This document shows, one piece after another, positions 55,301-64,000 of a DNA stretch of 64,000 nt (positions are counted from its first letter, which is position 1; each line of letters opens with the position of its first letter). The DNA comes from Tubulanus polymorphus (lineage: Eukaryota; Nemertea; Palaeonemertea; Tubulaniformes; Tubulanidae), in the NCBI RefSeq assembly GCF_964204645.1, contig NC_134028.1:16665263-16729262 (forward strand), in the 5' to 3' direction. The position numbers were made by a program, and so were the translations under genes. A model generated the notes under the pieces. That model had not been told where the DNA came from, made no database searches, and was given only the letters and a program-made list of their open reading frames with translations.

Positions 55301-58300
55301 CCAATTTTTGTTATGCTGATGGGTCCTGGGGGAATTCAAATGTATTCGAAGAATCAAGGTAATTGATCAAGGAGTCTTCAAAATTTCCCTCAAAAGGTTC
55401 AAAAACGTGTAAAAAGTGCTGATTTTGGCAAACAACAATGGCTGCCAGTAGGCCATCTTGATTCTGACAGGGCCAGTTTTTGGGCTGAAGATGTGTCTAG
55501 GGTAGATACATGTATAAGCTAAATATGATGGCATTACCTTGAAGCGCCTTCAAAACTTCTTCACGTCTTCAAATAACTGGATTCCTTCTACGGACGGATG
55601 AAAGTTTCTAACAAAAGTTATCGACTCCCCAAGCAAGTTATCAATCCGTGTGATAGCAATATGGGCTTGCAAGCATGCAAGCCCATGAGAAGGATAATTC
55701 AATTCACTGTATTATTATCATATAATTCGCTGTTTCAGATATTTGAACCAAGGAACCAGACATTACACGGGACTTAAACAGATGGGGAACTATAGAAATT
55801 GAAAATCTCCTTGGTCATTACGGGATAGCAAAACTTGATGAAAACGGAATTATGGTCCCTGCCATCGTTGACCCTGAGGCATGCAAGGGGGAGTTCATCA
55901 CTTTCAAACGTTTGATCCACTAGGTTTTGGGCACTATGGCCAGCCTGTCAGCTTTTCATAAAATGGCAAATGATGATGCATTCTGTGGGTTAAATTTGTC
56001 AAAATACACTCCCAGCTCAGAGTCAATACCTAATAATTTACACAATACAATCGTAGAATACTAAAGTAGCACAGACAGCGACTAGATCTGGCAGGAACAA
56101 ATACCTCAGATAAATCTTTTCCCTTTGTCTTATTGATTTTAATGCGGAATAGAATTGAATTTTCTGAAATTTGCTCAATAAAACAAAATTGAATTGGATT
56201 TGATGGTTTTTTTGCGGAATAAAATTTGATTGAATTTGTAGTTCGAGCACATAGCTAATTAGCATATCAAGGTCATCTATCCGATTTAAGAAAAAGCTAT
56301 TTTTTTCCGGATTTTGCACAATGGTCAATGATATTTTCTGTAGTGCTGATAAAAAAATTCCTCCCAAAAACCAAATCAACTAAAGCTTTCACAGAAATCG
56401 ATCTTGAAATACAATTTTAGATCTGAAAATAAAACCCTGAAGTAAAACGGTAGACGATACCGCAGGGTCACATGAACACCTGCTGATTTCTGCGGCTAAG
56501 CCAATCATAGAGGAGTCTTTGCTTTCTGATTGGCTTTTCAAAACCAATATTTTTGCGATCAGATATTCGCGAAATAGCTCATATAAATTTTAACGAGGCA
56601 CTCTTTCAAAATTCAGCTAGGTAGAGTTTGGTGATTGGATAATGCTCTAATGAATGATTTGTATGAATATATGCTCAGTTGCACAGTAAAAGAGCCTTTA
56701 CTCTGGAAACCATGTCATTCAAATTCGCTCCATTTGTATAGTAATAGGCTCAGCCTACCGCAGCGAACTTATCTCTGATCCACTAAATTGATGGAACATT
56801 CAAATTTATCCAGGAGAGGCAGATTCATTACATGGAACATGGATAAAAAATTTCCAATCAAATTTTAATAATTTTTATCAAAAACTTTTATTCCGATAAA
56901 CTGAAAGATTCAATTCATTCAATGTTTTTTAAAATTTTATTTTAAGAAATGTGCCGCGTGATGTCAGCTTGTCAGCTTGTATGGCTTTGATGCCTGGCAA
57001 CGCTGAAGCTGAACGCATATTCAGTATAAACTGTATAAAAAGCGACACCAGGACAAGGCTGGCAATAGAACACCTTGATCAGCTTGTCAGATTAAGTTAC
57101 TCCAAGGTTCTCCTGACAGACATTGAGATGAAACAGGCGGCACAGAATTTTTTTCTCATGCTTTTACACAGAGAAAATTCATATTTTGAGCACCCAAAAT
57201 CCACCAAATTACTTGCGATATTCGAAAATTTTCTGGGGGAGGTCCGATCGCGTCGCGCCTTAGACACTCGGTGCTTTAAGACATATCGGGCATTCGGCCC
57301 TCATTTTACTGGACACCCTAAAATTTTGCCCTGGCTAAATACCTGGCTGCAGTATTAGATTGCCCCTGTGAGATGATGAAAGAAACTAAATAACAAAATA
57401 GTTCTAAATAGATTATTGGTAGTAAATAATAACCTAAAATAAATATGGAACACTCTTATTGATTTTGATGATCCTCAGGAGCATTAAAGTGACATAGTTC
57501 GGAAAGTAATTATTTAAGTCAGATTGTATCCGTCCACTAGGCCTAAGCCGATCATGATATTTTGGGGAAAAAATCTGAGGCTAGAAAATCGGCTTATTAG
57601 CCGGTAAATACGGTACTCCAGTTCCATAAGGATATCGGTCAAAATTATCAAATATTAAGATTCTTAAGTTAGAACCTTTGATATACACATTAAAAAATAT
57701 CAATTAGACCGATTATTCATGATAAAATCTATTTTATTCATAAAACTTATTTCATTCAAACTCCGTATGAAAAAGGTATTTATAACATGCGTACCAATAT
57801 GAGCATCTTTATACTGTCACTATAGCATGAGCAGTTTAAAGGCTGGCTTATGTCGACAGGCAACGCGACGCCTACCGACGCAACTGAGAGCAACCGCGAT
57901 TGGAGCACAGCTTATGTTGACTGTGCTCCGATTCGCAGCAACTGAGGCCGACTAGCGGGATATGAAATCATCCCAGTTGCTTCCCTGCTTATGTCAGTTA
58001 CGATAACTGGCAACTGCAATGACTCAGATGGTCACATGATAAGCGTATTGAGAATAAATTTGATTTATTTTGAATTATTGGGGAATATATTTCTATTAGA
58101 AAAGCTATTTCTTTAAGATCTTTATCTTTCTGTTTTGAATACAATGTGCTAGCGACATAACATAAAGATGGCCCCTCACACCATAATTCTACCAATTTCA
58201 TTTCTAGATCTTCGGTCCAGTCATCTGCCATGCTGAAGGTTTGGTTTATGTTTTGAACTACTTGATTTAAAGTTTATGACTAATTACGAATGACGCTAAC

Positions 58301-61300
58301 TAGCAGTCATAATTTGTACTAAGTATATTCGGTCTCAGATTGGCTGGAACCCCTGTGCTCAGTTCAACGAAGTCAAAAATTCCGGGATTGGTGATAAGCA
58401 ATATGTTGGTAATCTACTAGGCATATCTGTAGCTGCGATCACACGAGCCTTTTTATATGTGCCAAATTTGGCACACAACAACAATTTGCACGGGTGTCAA
58501 ATGGGCCCGAGCTTGTTTGGTCGAATACGTCGGGCCAGGCTCGAGCCAAATTTTAGCACTGACAAATGACTGCATTTGAATTGCGACTGGCACGGGAAAC
58601 AACTCGCTTTGCTTTGTTACAGCATTGCTTTGTACCAAGTGAGTGGTTTGTGATCGCGCTCTTTAATTAGGCATAGCCCAAATTTGACTCGAGCCTGATA
58701 TGGGCCAAATCTTTTCCGTGTTATGGAGGCTACTGATTCTGGTCTTGAAATATGATGTAAATAGCAATGTCACTATATATACGAAATTTGATATCCATGT
58801 TTATGGTTTTGCATTAACTGCACTGTGTTGCCCAACTTCAAACCACCAAGGGGACACAGCTATTTGATAATGAGGTGGTCTGGCTTTCACACTAAAACAT
58901 GAGGGAACCCCCCAAGCTATCTTCACTATTATGATTCTATCATTTTATCTATTCAAGCTTTATCATTCTAACAGTGGTTAACCTAGACTGAGTCTACTGT
59001 CATTATCTTAATTACACAGGTACAATTAAGGTATACCATTATTGTTGGAAAGTTACACATGTCCTGAATTTACTAGCTGGGAATAATAGTAACTCTTAAT
59101 TGCCTAATTGTGAAGACTTGAGCCAGGTGTTCTATACACATTCAGTGTTCTCCATAAGCAGTTTTGAAAGACAGCCACCCCTCCTGTTTATTGTCCTTAA
59201 AATTGTCAATAAGCCCTTTGATAATCAATAAACACCCTCCTGTTGATCTCTCATCAACTGCTGTCAAAACAAACTTCTTACATGAACTAGATAATAAACA
59301 TCTGATACTGACTGTGACAGATGTGCAAGTGTCTCTGGCTTATGTAGACAAGCAACACGACGCCTACCAACTGCAACTGAGAGCAACCGTGATCGCAGCC
59401 CAGCTTATGTCCACTGGGCTCCGATTCGCAGCAACTGAGGCCGACTAGCAGGATATGAGATCCTCCCAGTTGCTTCCATGCTTATGTCGGTTGCGATTAC
59501 TATTTGAATTATTAGGAAATATATTTCTATTAGAAAAGCTATTTCTTTAAGACTGATCTTTCTGATTCTGCTTTGAATACAACGTGCTAGCGACATCATA
59601 TAAAGATGGCCGCTCACACCATAATTCTACCAATTTCGTTTCTAGACCTTTGGTCCAGTCCTCTGCTGTGCTGAAGGTTTGGTTTACATTTTGAACTACT
59701 TGAATTTGAAAGTTTATGACTAATTACGAATGACGCTAACTAGCGGTGATAATTTGTACGATGTATATGCGGTATCTCATTGGCTGGAACCCCTGCGCTC
59801 AGTTCCGTCGCGTCGCAGATGAGCTTATGTCGGCTGCGATCGAAAGCAACTATCCGCCTACCGTAGGCCGGAGTAGAACATGGGCAACTAGCCGCATACG
59901 GCTTGCGACGAGTCGGTAAGTGTCGGGTTGCCATCGCAAGCCGGCTTATGTCGAACCGATAGAGCAGCAACTGGCGGCCTCTCATAGGCCGCTAATCGGC
60001 GATAAACCAAGTTGTGTCGGTAGGCGTCGCGTTGCTTGTCGACATAAGCCAGCCTTTCAATTCTTTAGTAGAGATAGTACAGTTAGATTCCTAGTAGCCT
60101 ACAGCTAGTAACAGAAGGATATACTCTCAATAATAGGCGCTTGGCACACTTGCGACTGATTGGAAAATAAAGTATATAATTTGGTTCATTCGTTATGGCA
60201 TGGACTCTTGAGTCCATGGTCATGGTGATCAAGATTATTACATTCCTCATTTTGTTGGTTATATTGGAAATATTGGATCTGACCAGGATGTGTCCTGCCT
60301 GAAATCCCATCCAATTCATAATGTTGACAAAAGCTCTGTCATCTAGATAAATGGGCTATTTTAATGTGGAAAACTGTGGAACTAGAAAGCTGAGAAACCC
60401 TTTAATAATGTCTACAGGCACCTAATTTTTTGGGGGGAGGGCCCCAAACCCCCCTACTGAGGCTTCGCGACTTTAGCGCTTGCTGCTGTCGCTACGCAAC
60501 ACAGATGGACATATATACTAATTCCTATCTCCCACCCCTGAGAAATTTATATATATGGAGAACACTGACATTGCATAGGCACTTCACAAATCATACCTGC
60601 ACAAGACCACACTTTGAAAAGACACTGATCACAAAAACAAGCATACAGAATTTTCCGATGACCAAGATCCTGAAATTGTTTCCAGGAAAAGCCCTTTAAA
60701 ACCCTTAATTTCCAGGAATTCCAGATCCTGGAATTGCTCAATTTCCAGGAAATCCAGGAATTTTAGGAGGTGTACAAACTCTGCAACATTGAGTTTACCA
60801 CTTTCAGTACTTTCGGTTAAAATTTCCGGTTTTGTTCCCATTTTCAGTAACATTTTCTTTTGCAACATTTGCAGTAGCCTATTTTAATATCTAAATCAGT
60901 ATTTTCTAATTTTTACCTTAAAGCGGCCCATACACGTTGAATAAAAATGTCAATATTATTGACTCAATTTATTGAGTCAATATCGTTGACAGAAATTGTC
61001 CACACACGATTCAATATTTACTATCAATAATTCCATCAATATATCCATCAACATTTTGCTAATTTCAAAATGGATCCAGCTGTTACTGTATTTTTTGTAC
61101 ATTCATTTGCCATGGCTCCTATATTACCGAGTCCTATTCAAAACTACACACAAGAATGAAAAAAGCTGAAAAACTGGTCAATATATTCATGGATCCTACA
61201 CATGGGTCAATTTTTCCATCAAAATATTGACAATTCGGGCAATTTATTGGCGATTCGACCGTCAAAAAATATCAAAATGGTTTTGATCGATCAATAGGCC

Positions 61301-62200
61301 TATATTGGCTCAATAATAGATATTGACAATATTTTCATCAATATAGGACACACACCTTCAATAATATTGGCTCAATAATATTGGGTCAATATATTGAGTC
61401 AATATTATTGACATTTTTATTGAACGTGTATGGGTCGCTTAAGAATCGCCAGTTCAAACCTTGTGCCGATATAAGTTAAATGCAATCAAAATATCATCTA
61501 TGAAACTAAATTACCGTATTCATGAATACAAAATCGTAGATTTTAAATTTCTTGAGATTTTTTGGTGAATAAATCGTATTTTGCTGATCTAAAGAGAAAA
61601 ACGTACTTCAACATTATTGACCCTAGTGTCGTACTGATGATCTTTTTAGCATAAAATACGTCACGAATACGGAAGAATCGTACGGGTTGGCATGTATGTA
61701 GTTTGTTTTTTGTTTGGTTGTATCAGAATACACGTTCCTCGTAAGTCTAAATATTTGGTAATTTAATGCTTTTGGTTATTATCCAGAGGATCACATCGAG
61801 CGTTTCTTTATACCCCCATTCTTGTTATAACGCCAAAATTGGCCAGGTCCTGATGGTGGCGTTATAACGAGGTGTGACTGTACAAACATTTACCATTGGC
61901 ACTTTATCAAAATTGATTTTGGAAGTTTTTAAGGAGTTTTAGACATTATGCTCAAATTAAAGAAGTTCCAAGCACCTTTGAATGCATGTTTGATTAAGAG
62001 GGAGTTTTTAAGGAATCAAGGAGTCATAGGGACCTTGAATAATCAATAACCCCAGGAACTGTATTCCAAGCCCATCAGCAAGTGAACCCCTGAAGCAGAC
62101 ACTAGATCTGAGATTTTAAAAAACTTACATTAGAGACTGTAACAGAACATGCTTCTCCAGAATTTTTATCTTTAAATGTAAAACTTCTGCAATCACTCAT
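43224..62200 (-). CDS. METTL23: METTL23 methyltransferase gene, five exons
   Basis: Host gene for methyltransferase-like protein 23, a seven-beta-strand SAM-dependent arginine methyltransferase. Coding exons in order: 62200-62129, 49389-49285, 49203-48966, 44448-44364 and 43371-43224; lengths 72, 105, 238, 85 and 148 sum to 216 codons (215 aa) with all phases closing and GT-AG borders throughout. Landmarks: [14 protein letters not shown], then the SAM-site segment [57 protein letters not shown], and a C-terminus with [13 protein letters not shown]. Human METTL23 is about 190 aa, so it is complete. Intron 1 (12.7 kb) and intron 3 (4.5 kb) are filled with transposons; intron 4 (992 bp) holds the RPF1 reading frame. 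Reading frame intact despite this load. Confidence 0.92.
43412..44344 (-). CDS. RPF1: Ribosome production factor 1 (Brix domain), intronless
   Basis: Complete 310-aa RPF1 (BXDC5), a nucleolar Brix-domain protein for assembly of the large ribosomal subunit (5S RNP and rRNA processing). N-terminal basic coiled coil ([19 protein letters not shown]), then [20 protein letters not shown] and the Brix core with [48 protein letters not shown], and [19 protein letters not shown], ending [13 protein letters not shown] and SRRKFFL. Human RPF1 is 349 aa with many introns; the shorter N-terminus is the main difference. ATG 44344 (MADKAV) is chosen; an upstream in-frame TTG is not needed. The gene has no intron, stop or frameshift and fills 94 percent of the last METTL23 intron on the same strand, pointing to a retrocopy that stayed functional. 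No own promoter is evident in the 19 bp before the ATG. Confidence 0.95.
   Translation of the reverse strand: MADKAVEGCVPKTNISQIKNKQRRTAAYLEMKREQRKQKKKQKKLQKEERKALGDNAPPKQVPKTIENCRVYDETFVNPEDEEVAVDEANDELAPYFNRETTPKILIVASDRSSRGRTDCFCKELKRIIPNSVVKYRRGLALKKIIEQCKGCEYTDLLVVNQNRGIPNGLVISHLPDGPTAHFKVSNVKLVGDLKKMGSMSCHHPEVILNNFNTHLGHRIGRLMASLFPHSPQFEGRRVVTFHNQRDFIFFRQHRYEFRNSQKVGLKELGPRFTLKLRSLQKGTFDSKFGEYEWVHKRHEMETSRRKFFL
44364..44448 (-). CDS. METTL23: METTL23 coding exon 4
   Basis: Acceptor [28 protein letters not shown] then WTTYQER; ends in AG at a GTAAAA donor. The ATG of RPF1 lies 19 bp into the following intron. Confidence 0.9.
44472..45565. mobile_element. Interspersed element R3, copy 1
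   Basis: About 1.1 kb, from TGTGGTTTACCTTGAAAG to TTAAGGTAAACCA, short inverted ends TGGTTTACCTT. Matches the split copy at 50896-51168 plus 53834-54718. No transposase; non-autonomous DNA transposon likely. Located 24 bp from the acceptor of METTL23 exon 4. Confidence 0.75.
45566..46108. other. Intronic, no gene recognised
   Basis: Part of METTL23 intron 3. Short frames only. Confidence 0.5.
46109..46408. mobile_element. piggyBac-type MITE
   Basis: TTAA at both edges (46109-46112, 46405-46408), inner ends CCCTTTCAGTGC and GCATTGAAAGGG; the interior contains two ACACCGCAAT.CGGTGTA palindromes. TTAA duplication and CCC ends are the mark of piggyBac. Non-coding. Confidence 0.75.
46628..47426. 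mobile_element. Non-autonomous inverted-repeat element
   Basis: Perfect 13-bp ends TTAAAGGCCGACT and AGTCGGCCTTTAA enclose 0.8 kb without a gene. Confidence 0.65.
47427..48104. other. Intronic, no gene recognised
   Basis: Part of METTL23 intron 3. No convincing frame or repeat. Confidence 0.5.
48105..48143 (-). ncRNA. Hammerhead-ribozyme-like core
   Basis: On the minus strand CTGATGA, a perfect 7-bp stem (GGCTGTT/AACAGCC) with a 4-base loop, then GAAAC. These are the conserved core strings of a hammerhead, as found in Penelope-like retroelements. Stems I and III cannot be assigned with certainty. Confidence 0.35.
48150..48470 (+). pseudogene. CR1/Jockey-like LINE reverse transcriptase fragment
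   Basis: Reads [48 protein letters not shown] and, after a shift near 48423, LYADD at 48447-48461. LLDLSAAFDTVDH, GVPQGS and YADD are the palm motifs of non-LTR reverse transcriptases; here AAFD is changed to ADFY, losing the first catalytic Asp pattern. Only about 100 codons remain. It adjoins the hammerhead-like core, but the two probably come from different elements. Confidence 0.8.
48471..48965. other. Intronic, no gene recognised
   Basis: METTL23 intron 3 beside exon 3. An open minus frame continues past the exon 3 donor but does not match the family, so it is read as intron. Confidence 0.6.
48966..49203 (-). CDS. METTL23: METTL23 coding exon 3
   Basis: Acceptor TTTTAG; SAM-binding [13 protein letters not shown], then VLSITWG and [13 protein letters not shown]; ends with one base of the next codon at AAAG/GTAGGC. 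Confidence 0.92.
49285..49389 (-). CDS. METTL23: METTL23 coding exon 2
   Basis: Acceptor TTTCCAG; reads [20 protein letters not shown] and ends IVE at a GAG/GTGAGA donor (phase 0). A transposon end lies only about 20 bp upstream of its acceptor. Confidence 0.9.
50075..50660 (+). pseudogene. hAT-like transposase, N-terminal part
   Basis: [17 protein letters not shown] at the start (the K-I-T-D-Y-F opening is usual for ZBED/ZNF862-type hAT proteins), an acidic linker, then after stops and shifts [16 protein letters not shown] and [20 protein letters not shown]. Ends at the MITE at 50666. Several disruptions; dead. Confidence 0.5.
50666..50895. mobile_element. One end of a piggyBac-type MITE
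   Basis: TTAACCCTTTCAGTGC at 50666 equals the end of the MITE at 46109. The other end is not found before R3 starts at 50896, so it is truncated. Confidence 0.5.
51191..51672. mobile_element. Small nested inverted-repeat insertion
   Basis: Ends TTTGCCGTAACACCGAC and, inverted, TTTGCCATAACCCCGAC. It splits the left terminal repeat of the 2665-bp element: the sequence CCAGGGAAGTGTGATGAG expected next to the end resumes at about 51670. The 87-codon frame inside has no recognised feature. Confidence 0.7.
51953..52581 (+). CDS. Two-exon gene with RAG1-N/ZAD-like zinc domain (83 aa)
   Basis: Exon 1 51953-51995 ([14 protein letters not shown], donor G/GTATGT) and exon 2 52373-52581 (acceptor TTGTTTTTAG); phases close. 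Exon 2 has [20 protein letters not shown], then [16 protein letters not shown] and [17 protein letters not shown], that is C-x2-C, about 46 residues, C-x2-C with an FNID..D segment. This arrangement resembles the cysteine region before the RING of RAG1 (CRICG ... FRID..D ... FCHNCW) and also the insect ZAD domain. A molluscan transposon with a RAG1 N-terminal-like protein (N-RAG-TP, Aplysia) has been described. No catalytic domain. Its last codons overlap the minus-strand gene. Confidence 0.65.
52537..53187 (-). CDS. Three-exon acidic protein gene (137 aa), unknown
   Basis: Exons 53187-53049, 52957-52897 and 52750-52537 (139, 61 and 214 bases, 138 codons) with GT-AG borders (A/GTGAGT, TATAG/GT, CAG/GTATTT, TTCGCAG/G) and closing phases. 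Exon 1 is very acidic ([20 protein letters not shown]), exon 2 reads [18 protein letters not shown], exon 3 has [19 protein letters not shown] and FGINSGL-like text. Not recognised; perhaps an activator-like or dimerising partner of the element's transposition. Its 3' end overlaps that of the plus-strand gene by 45 bp (52537-52581). No stops or frameshifts. Confidence 0.5.
53300..53345 (-). ncRNA. Hammerhead-ribozyme-like core, degenerate
   Basis: Minus strand CTGAAGA, stem CTAT/ATAG, then CGAAACG. Weaker than the one at 48105-48143. It may mark a Penelope-like insertion of unknown extent within 53200-53760. Confidence 0.25.
54895..55590 (-). mobile_element. Helitron-like tandem-repeat element, copy 2
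   Basis: Inverted relative of 26770-27563: GGTAGATAC...CTAGACACATCTTC, GAATCCAGTTATTTGAAGA and AATCATAGAACACGTTATAA segments match. The hairpin/CTAG end is lost at about 54895. Confidence 0.55.
55929..56760. repeat. Interspersed repeat R2, copy 2
   Basis: Same orientation as copy 1 at 41960-42790, about 85-90 percent alike by eye. Confidence 0.8.
56945..57358 (+). pseudogene. hAT transposase C-terminal dimerisation region
   Basis: Reads [20 protein letters not shown] and [20 protein letters not shown], the pattern A.AER.FS....IK...R..L....L of the hAT dimerisation domain, followed by a C-terminal extension to TAG at 57356-57358. It is open for 135 codons. The N-terminal half expected before it is 6.3 kb upstream (50075-50660), displaced by insertions; the catalytic middle is not found. 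Confidence 0.7.
57838..60057. mobile_element. Non-autonomous Harbinger-type element(s)
   Basis: Inverted ends AAAGGCTGGCTTATGTCGAC at 57838 and 60057, with many CGACGCCTACCGAC and GCAACTG motifs. A second copy of the left end starts near 59335 (GGCTTATGTAGACAAGC), so two partial copies are joined. Each holds a MADF N-terminal fragment on the minus strand (57998-58231, 59405-59617). No transposase. Confidence 0.75.
57998..58231 (-). pseudogene. MADF-domain fragment
   Basis: [20 protein letters not shown], then [11 protein letters not shown]: the start of a MADF domain like that of the Harbinger at 12035. A partner copy lies at 59405-59617. Both end after the first helices, so they are relics. 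Confidence 0.55.
60058..60916. other. Intronic, no gene recognised
   Basis: METTL23 intron 1. 60655-60770 is a low-complexity stretch of TTTCCAGGAA repeats. Confidence 0.5.
60917..61443. mobile_element. MITE with CCCATACACGTT ends
   Basis: TTAA next to both ends, inverted GCGGCCCATACACGTTGAAT and its near complement (GCGACCCATACACGTTCAAT). The interior is full of CAATATT/GACTCAAT repeats that can fold many ways. No gene. Confidence 0.75.
61826..61887. repeat. Possible pogo/Tigger-type end
   Basis: CTTGTTATAACGCC and GGCGTTATAACGAGGTGTGACTGTA form a short hairpin resembling the ends of Tc1/mariner-pogo MITEs. Confidence 0.35.
62129..62200 (-). CDS. METTL23: METTL23 coding exon 1
   Basis: ATG at 62200, reading [16 protein letters not shown], ending in VSN at a GTAAGT donor (phase 0). 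The start is the first ATG of the exon. Confidence 0.85.
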
Positions 62201-63514
62201 GGAATATGATAAGCAGCATTCCAACTGCTAATCCAAAATCTTCTATATCCTAAAAATAAGAAAATCAAGCATTGGCCCGAGTTCCGTGCATATGACTTTA
62301 CGCACTTAAGTGGTTTTTCGTCCACATTCTCATCAAAACTCTTGAAATATAATCAAACCTTTAGAAGATTACTAGCACATATTCACCTTCTCTTATTCTT
62401 CAAACCTGTAACCTAATTCGGTAGAAAGATGGTCCCAATCGCTTGAGTTTAACGGGAGTCTATTGCATTCAGCTAGATGGACCCATGTACGAAAAATGAA
62501 CGCAATTTCCTGTCGGGACTTATGTTAAGTGTTTACACGAGGCAGGGGCCGCTTACCCCGCCGTTCTTATACAACACCGCACTACTGTCTCTAGCCTACT
62601 TCATGTACTAACTCTGCAGAGACATTAATCTACTGGTCCTCTCCCTGTCAGTGTAAAGCACTTACTGGCAATTTCTATGAACTATTTTTGAATTCATCAG
62701 CGCACGAGCACCTGGCTTCGAGAGTGATACAATTTATCAATTACCAAGACTCTTAAGGGAAACCTGTCTATATTTTCCTCAAAAAACATGAATGATAACA
62801 CTTAGATGACTATTGATTGCATCGCACAAACAAATTCATCAAATTTAGCAACATATATCAATTTCCTCGATAATTTTCACTTGAAACGCATCGATTTTAA
62901 AATGAATATCGACGACTCATCATCAAGTTGAAAGATAAGACTGTTGTGCATCGTTTGGCAGTTTGTGGGATTAAATGCCTGAAACGGACTAGATCTCTTC
63001 ACTTTAATGCGTGCACTCGCCTGTATGTTACGTCTTATCATTTGCCATGCTGGACTATTAAGGTCAATTTTTCAGTGGAAAACCGCAATTTCGATGTGAA
63101 ATAATCATCATAGACCAATAGTTATGGGCTCACTGGAAAGAATCAGGATATTTAACTGTATACAGCAAAGTGTTTACTCACGCTATTTTACCGTACATCA
63201 TTGCTATATATAGTATTAACTATATAAGTAACAATAAAATCATTTTATTGGGTTTAGGTTTAGGGTTCCGATGGGTTTACGGCCTATAGCACCAGAGGGT
63301 TATGATTAGGGTCCGTTTTACCCCCAGGGATAGGATTAGGGTATGGTTAGGTGCAATAGCTAGTTAAAACATTCAATTGGTTTTCTGCGAGCTTGGTGGT
63401 CTAGTAGTACGACGCTGCGCTAGTAATTTACTGGCCCAGGCACAGGCACTTGAATATGGGCTTTGACCTCGTTGGTGTGCTTAAAATGATAAAATTTATT
63501 ATAAACTACGATAA
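62201..63514. other. Upstream region of METTL23, no gene recognised
   Basis: Should contain the METTL23 5' untranslated region and promoter. No coding frame is evident. A GGTTTAGG-like stretch (63245-63360) and a possible tRNA-derived SINE-like segment (63390-63480) were seen but not accepted. Confidence 0.5.
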
Positions 63515-64000
63515 CTAGGAGTCCAGGGACACTATGCCCACTTAGGAAGTGGTTTCAGATGCTCCACAATCTAACAATTTCAATAATTCAATGCCCCATC
63601 CAATGACCTTGAAAAAATCCATTCACCTTGAACTCACCAAAATCATAGAACATGTCAGCAACTACAATTTTGTAATTTATTGTGGTAACGAACTATGCCT
63701 AGTTACCAATATATGGAAATACTTAGTTATTATAGGCCTACCATTCAACGCCCCTTGGTGACCATTTGCGAAGCCCAATGACCTTGAAACTCATCGTAAT
63801 CATAGAACATGTCATGAGCTACAACTTTGCAATTGATCATGGTAACAAAATATGCCTAGGTACCAATCTAATAAGGAAATACCAAGTTCTTCTACTATTC
63901 AACGCCCCCTGGTGACCATATAGAATAACTTATGTCCGCGAAACTCACGTCAATCATAGACGATGTCATGAGCTACAACTTTGTAATTGATTGTGGAAAC
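63515..64000 (-). mobile_element. Helitron-like tandem-repeat element, copy 3 (partial)
   Basis: Minus-strand 3' end TGTCCCTGGACTCCTAG preceded by hairpin CCACTTCCTAAGTGG, then about 130-bp units with AATCATAGAACATGTCA and CAACGCCCC.TGGTGACC, running off the window. Confidence 0.55.

Larger units (their letters stand above)
49409..57612. mobile_element. hAT-like transposon, exploded by nested insertions
   Basis: Imperfect inverted ends: ACCGTATTTTCCGGCGATTAAGC at about 49409 and, inverted, ACCGTATTTACCGGCTAATAAGC ending about 57612. N-terminal transposase sequence lies at 50075-50660 and the C-terminal dimerisation region at 56945-57358, same strand. Between them sit a piggyBac-type MITE end, R3 (with a 2.7-kb element inside), a Helitron-like copy and R2. 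No target duplication is clear. Confidence 0.55.

Noticed and set aside
63245-63360. Interstitial telomere-like TTAGGG repeats
   Set aside because: Only scattered GGTTTAGG and TTAGGGT strings, not in register; no array.
63390-63480. tRNA gene or tRNA-derived SINE
   Set aside because: A-box-like GGTGGTCTAGTAG is present, but no convincing B box or cloverleaf can be drawn.

Overview
The window looks like nuclear DNA of a marine invertebrate, most likely a mollusc or another lophotrochozoan. The evidence is two intact host genes of eukaryotic type (METTL23, split by canonical GT-AG introns, and RPF1) in a moderately AT-rich background packed with animal transposons: Polinton-like protein-primed PolB elements, PIF/Harbinger, hAT-like, MULE, Ty3/gypsy, BEL/Pao, CR1/Jockey-like and tandem-repeat Helitron-like elements. 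The species cannot be fixed from the sequence alone.

Left part (1-24651): three related, strongly AT-rich Polinton-like elements. Element A (1-8098, left end outside the window) carries eight tightly packed leftward genes: a large candidate structural protein, three small membrane proteins, an unknown, a candidate minor capsid protein, a candidate OB-fold protein and a 1344-aa protein-primed family B DNA polymerase with a built-in endonuclease VII-like HNH domain. It is inserted inside the PolB gene of an older relative, element B (8099 to about 11724). Beyond B lies a Ty3/gypsy retroelement (integrase, chromodomain, Env-like) cut in two by a 5.1-kb PIF/Harbinger transposon (12035-17183). Element C (19482-24651) is a PolB-less member with 0.91-kb inverted repeats, a near-perfect 6-bp target duplication, a 1.5-kb 24-bp minisatellite and two small cargo genes. 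The ends of A and C are themselves long palindromes, and gene starts in A share a box resembling poxvirus late promoters.

Middle part (24652-43200): degraded mobile DNA: a MULE transposase relic, a BEL/Pao gag-protease relic, a SAP/YqaJ nuclease relic, a duplicated gag fragment, a Harbinger/ISL2EU-like transposase fragment, and a fourth Polinton-like remnant (D) interrupted by a tandem-repeat element.

Right part (43224-62200): the host gene METTL23 on the minus strand, five exons whose phases all close (215 aa). Its last intron (992 bp) is almost entirely filled by a complete intronless RPF1 reading frame (310 aa) on the same strand. Its first intron (12.7 kb) is a nest of transposons, including a 2665-bp element with perfect TAA target duplications that carries a small spliced gene with a cysteine domain resembling the N-terminal zinc region of RAG1 or a ZAD domain. 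The rest, to 64000, is intergenic DNA with short inverted-repeat elements and the edge of another tandem-repeat element.
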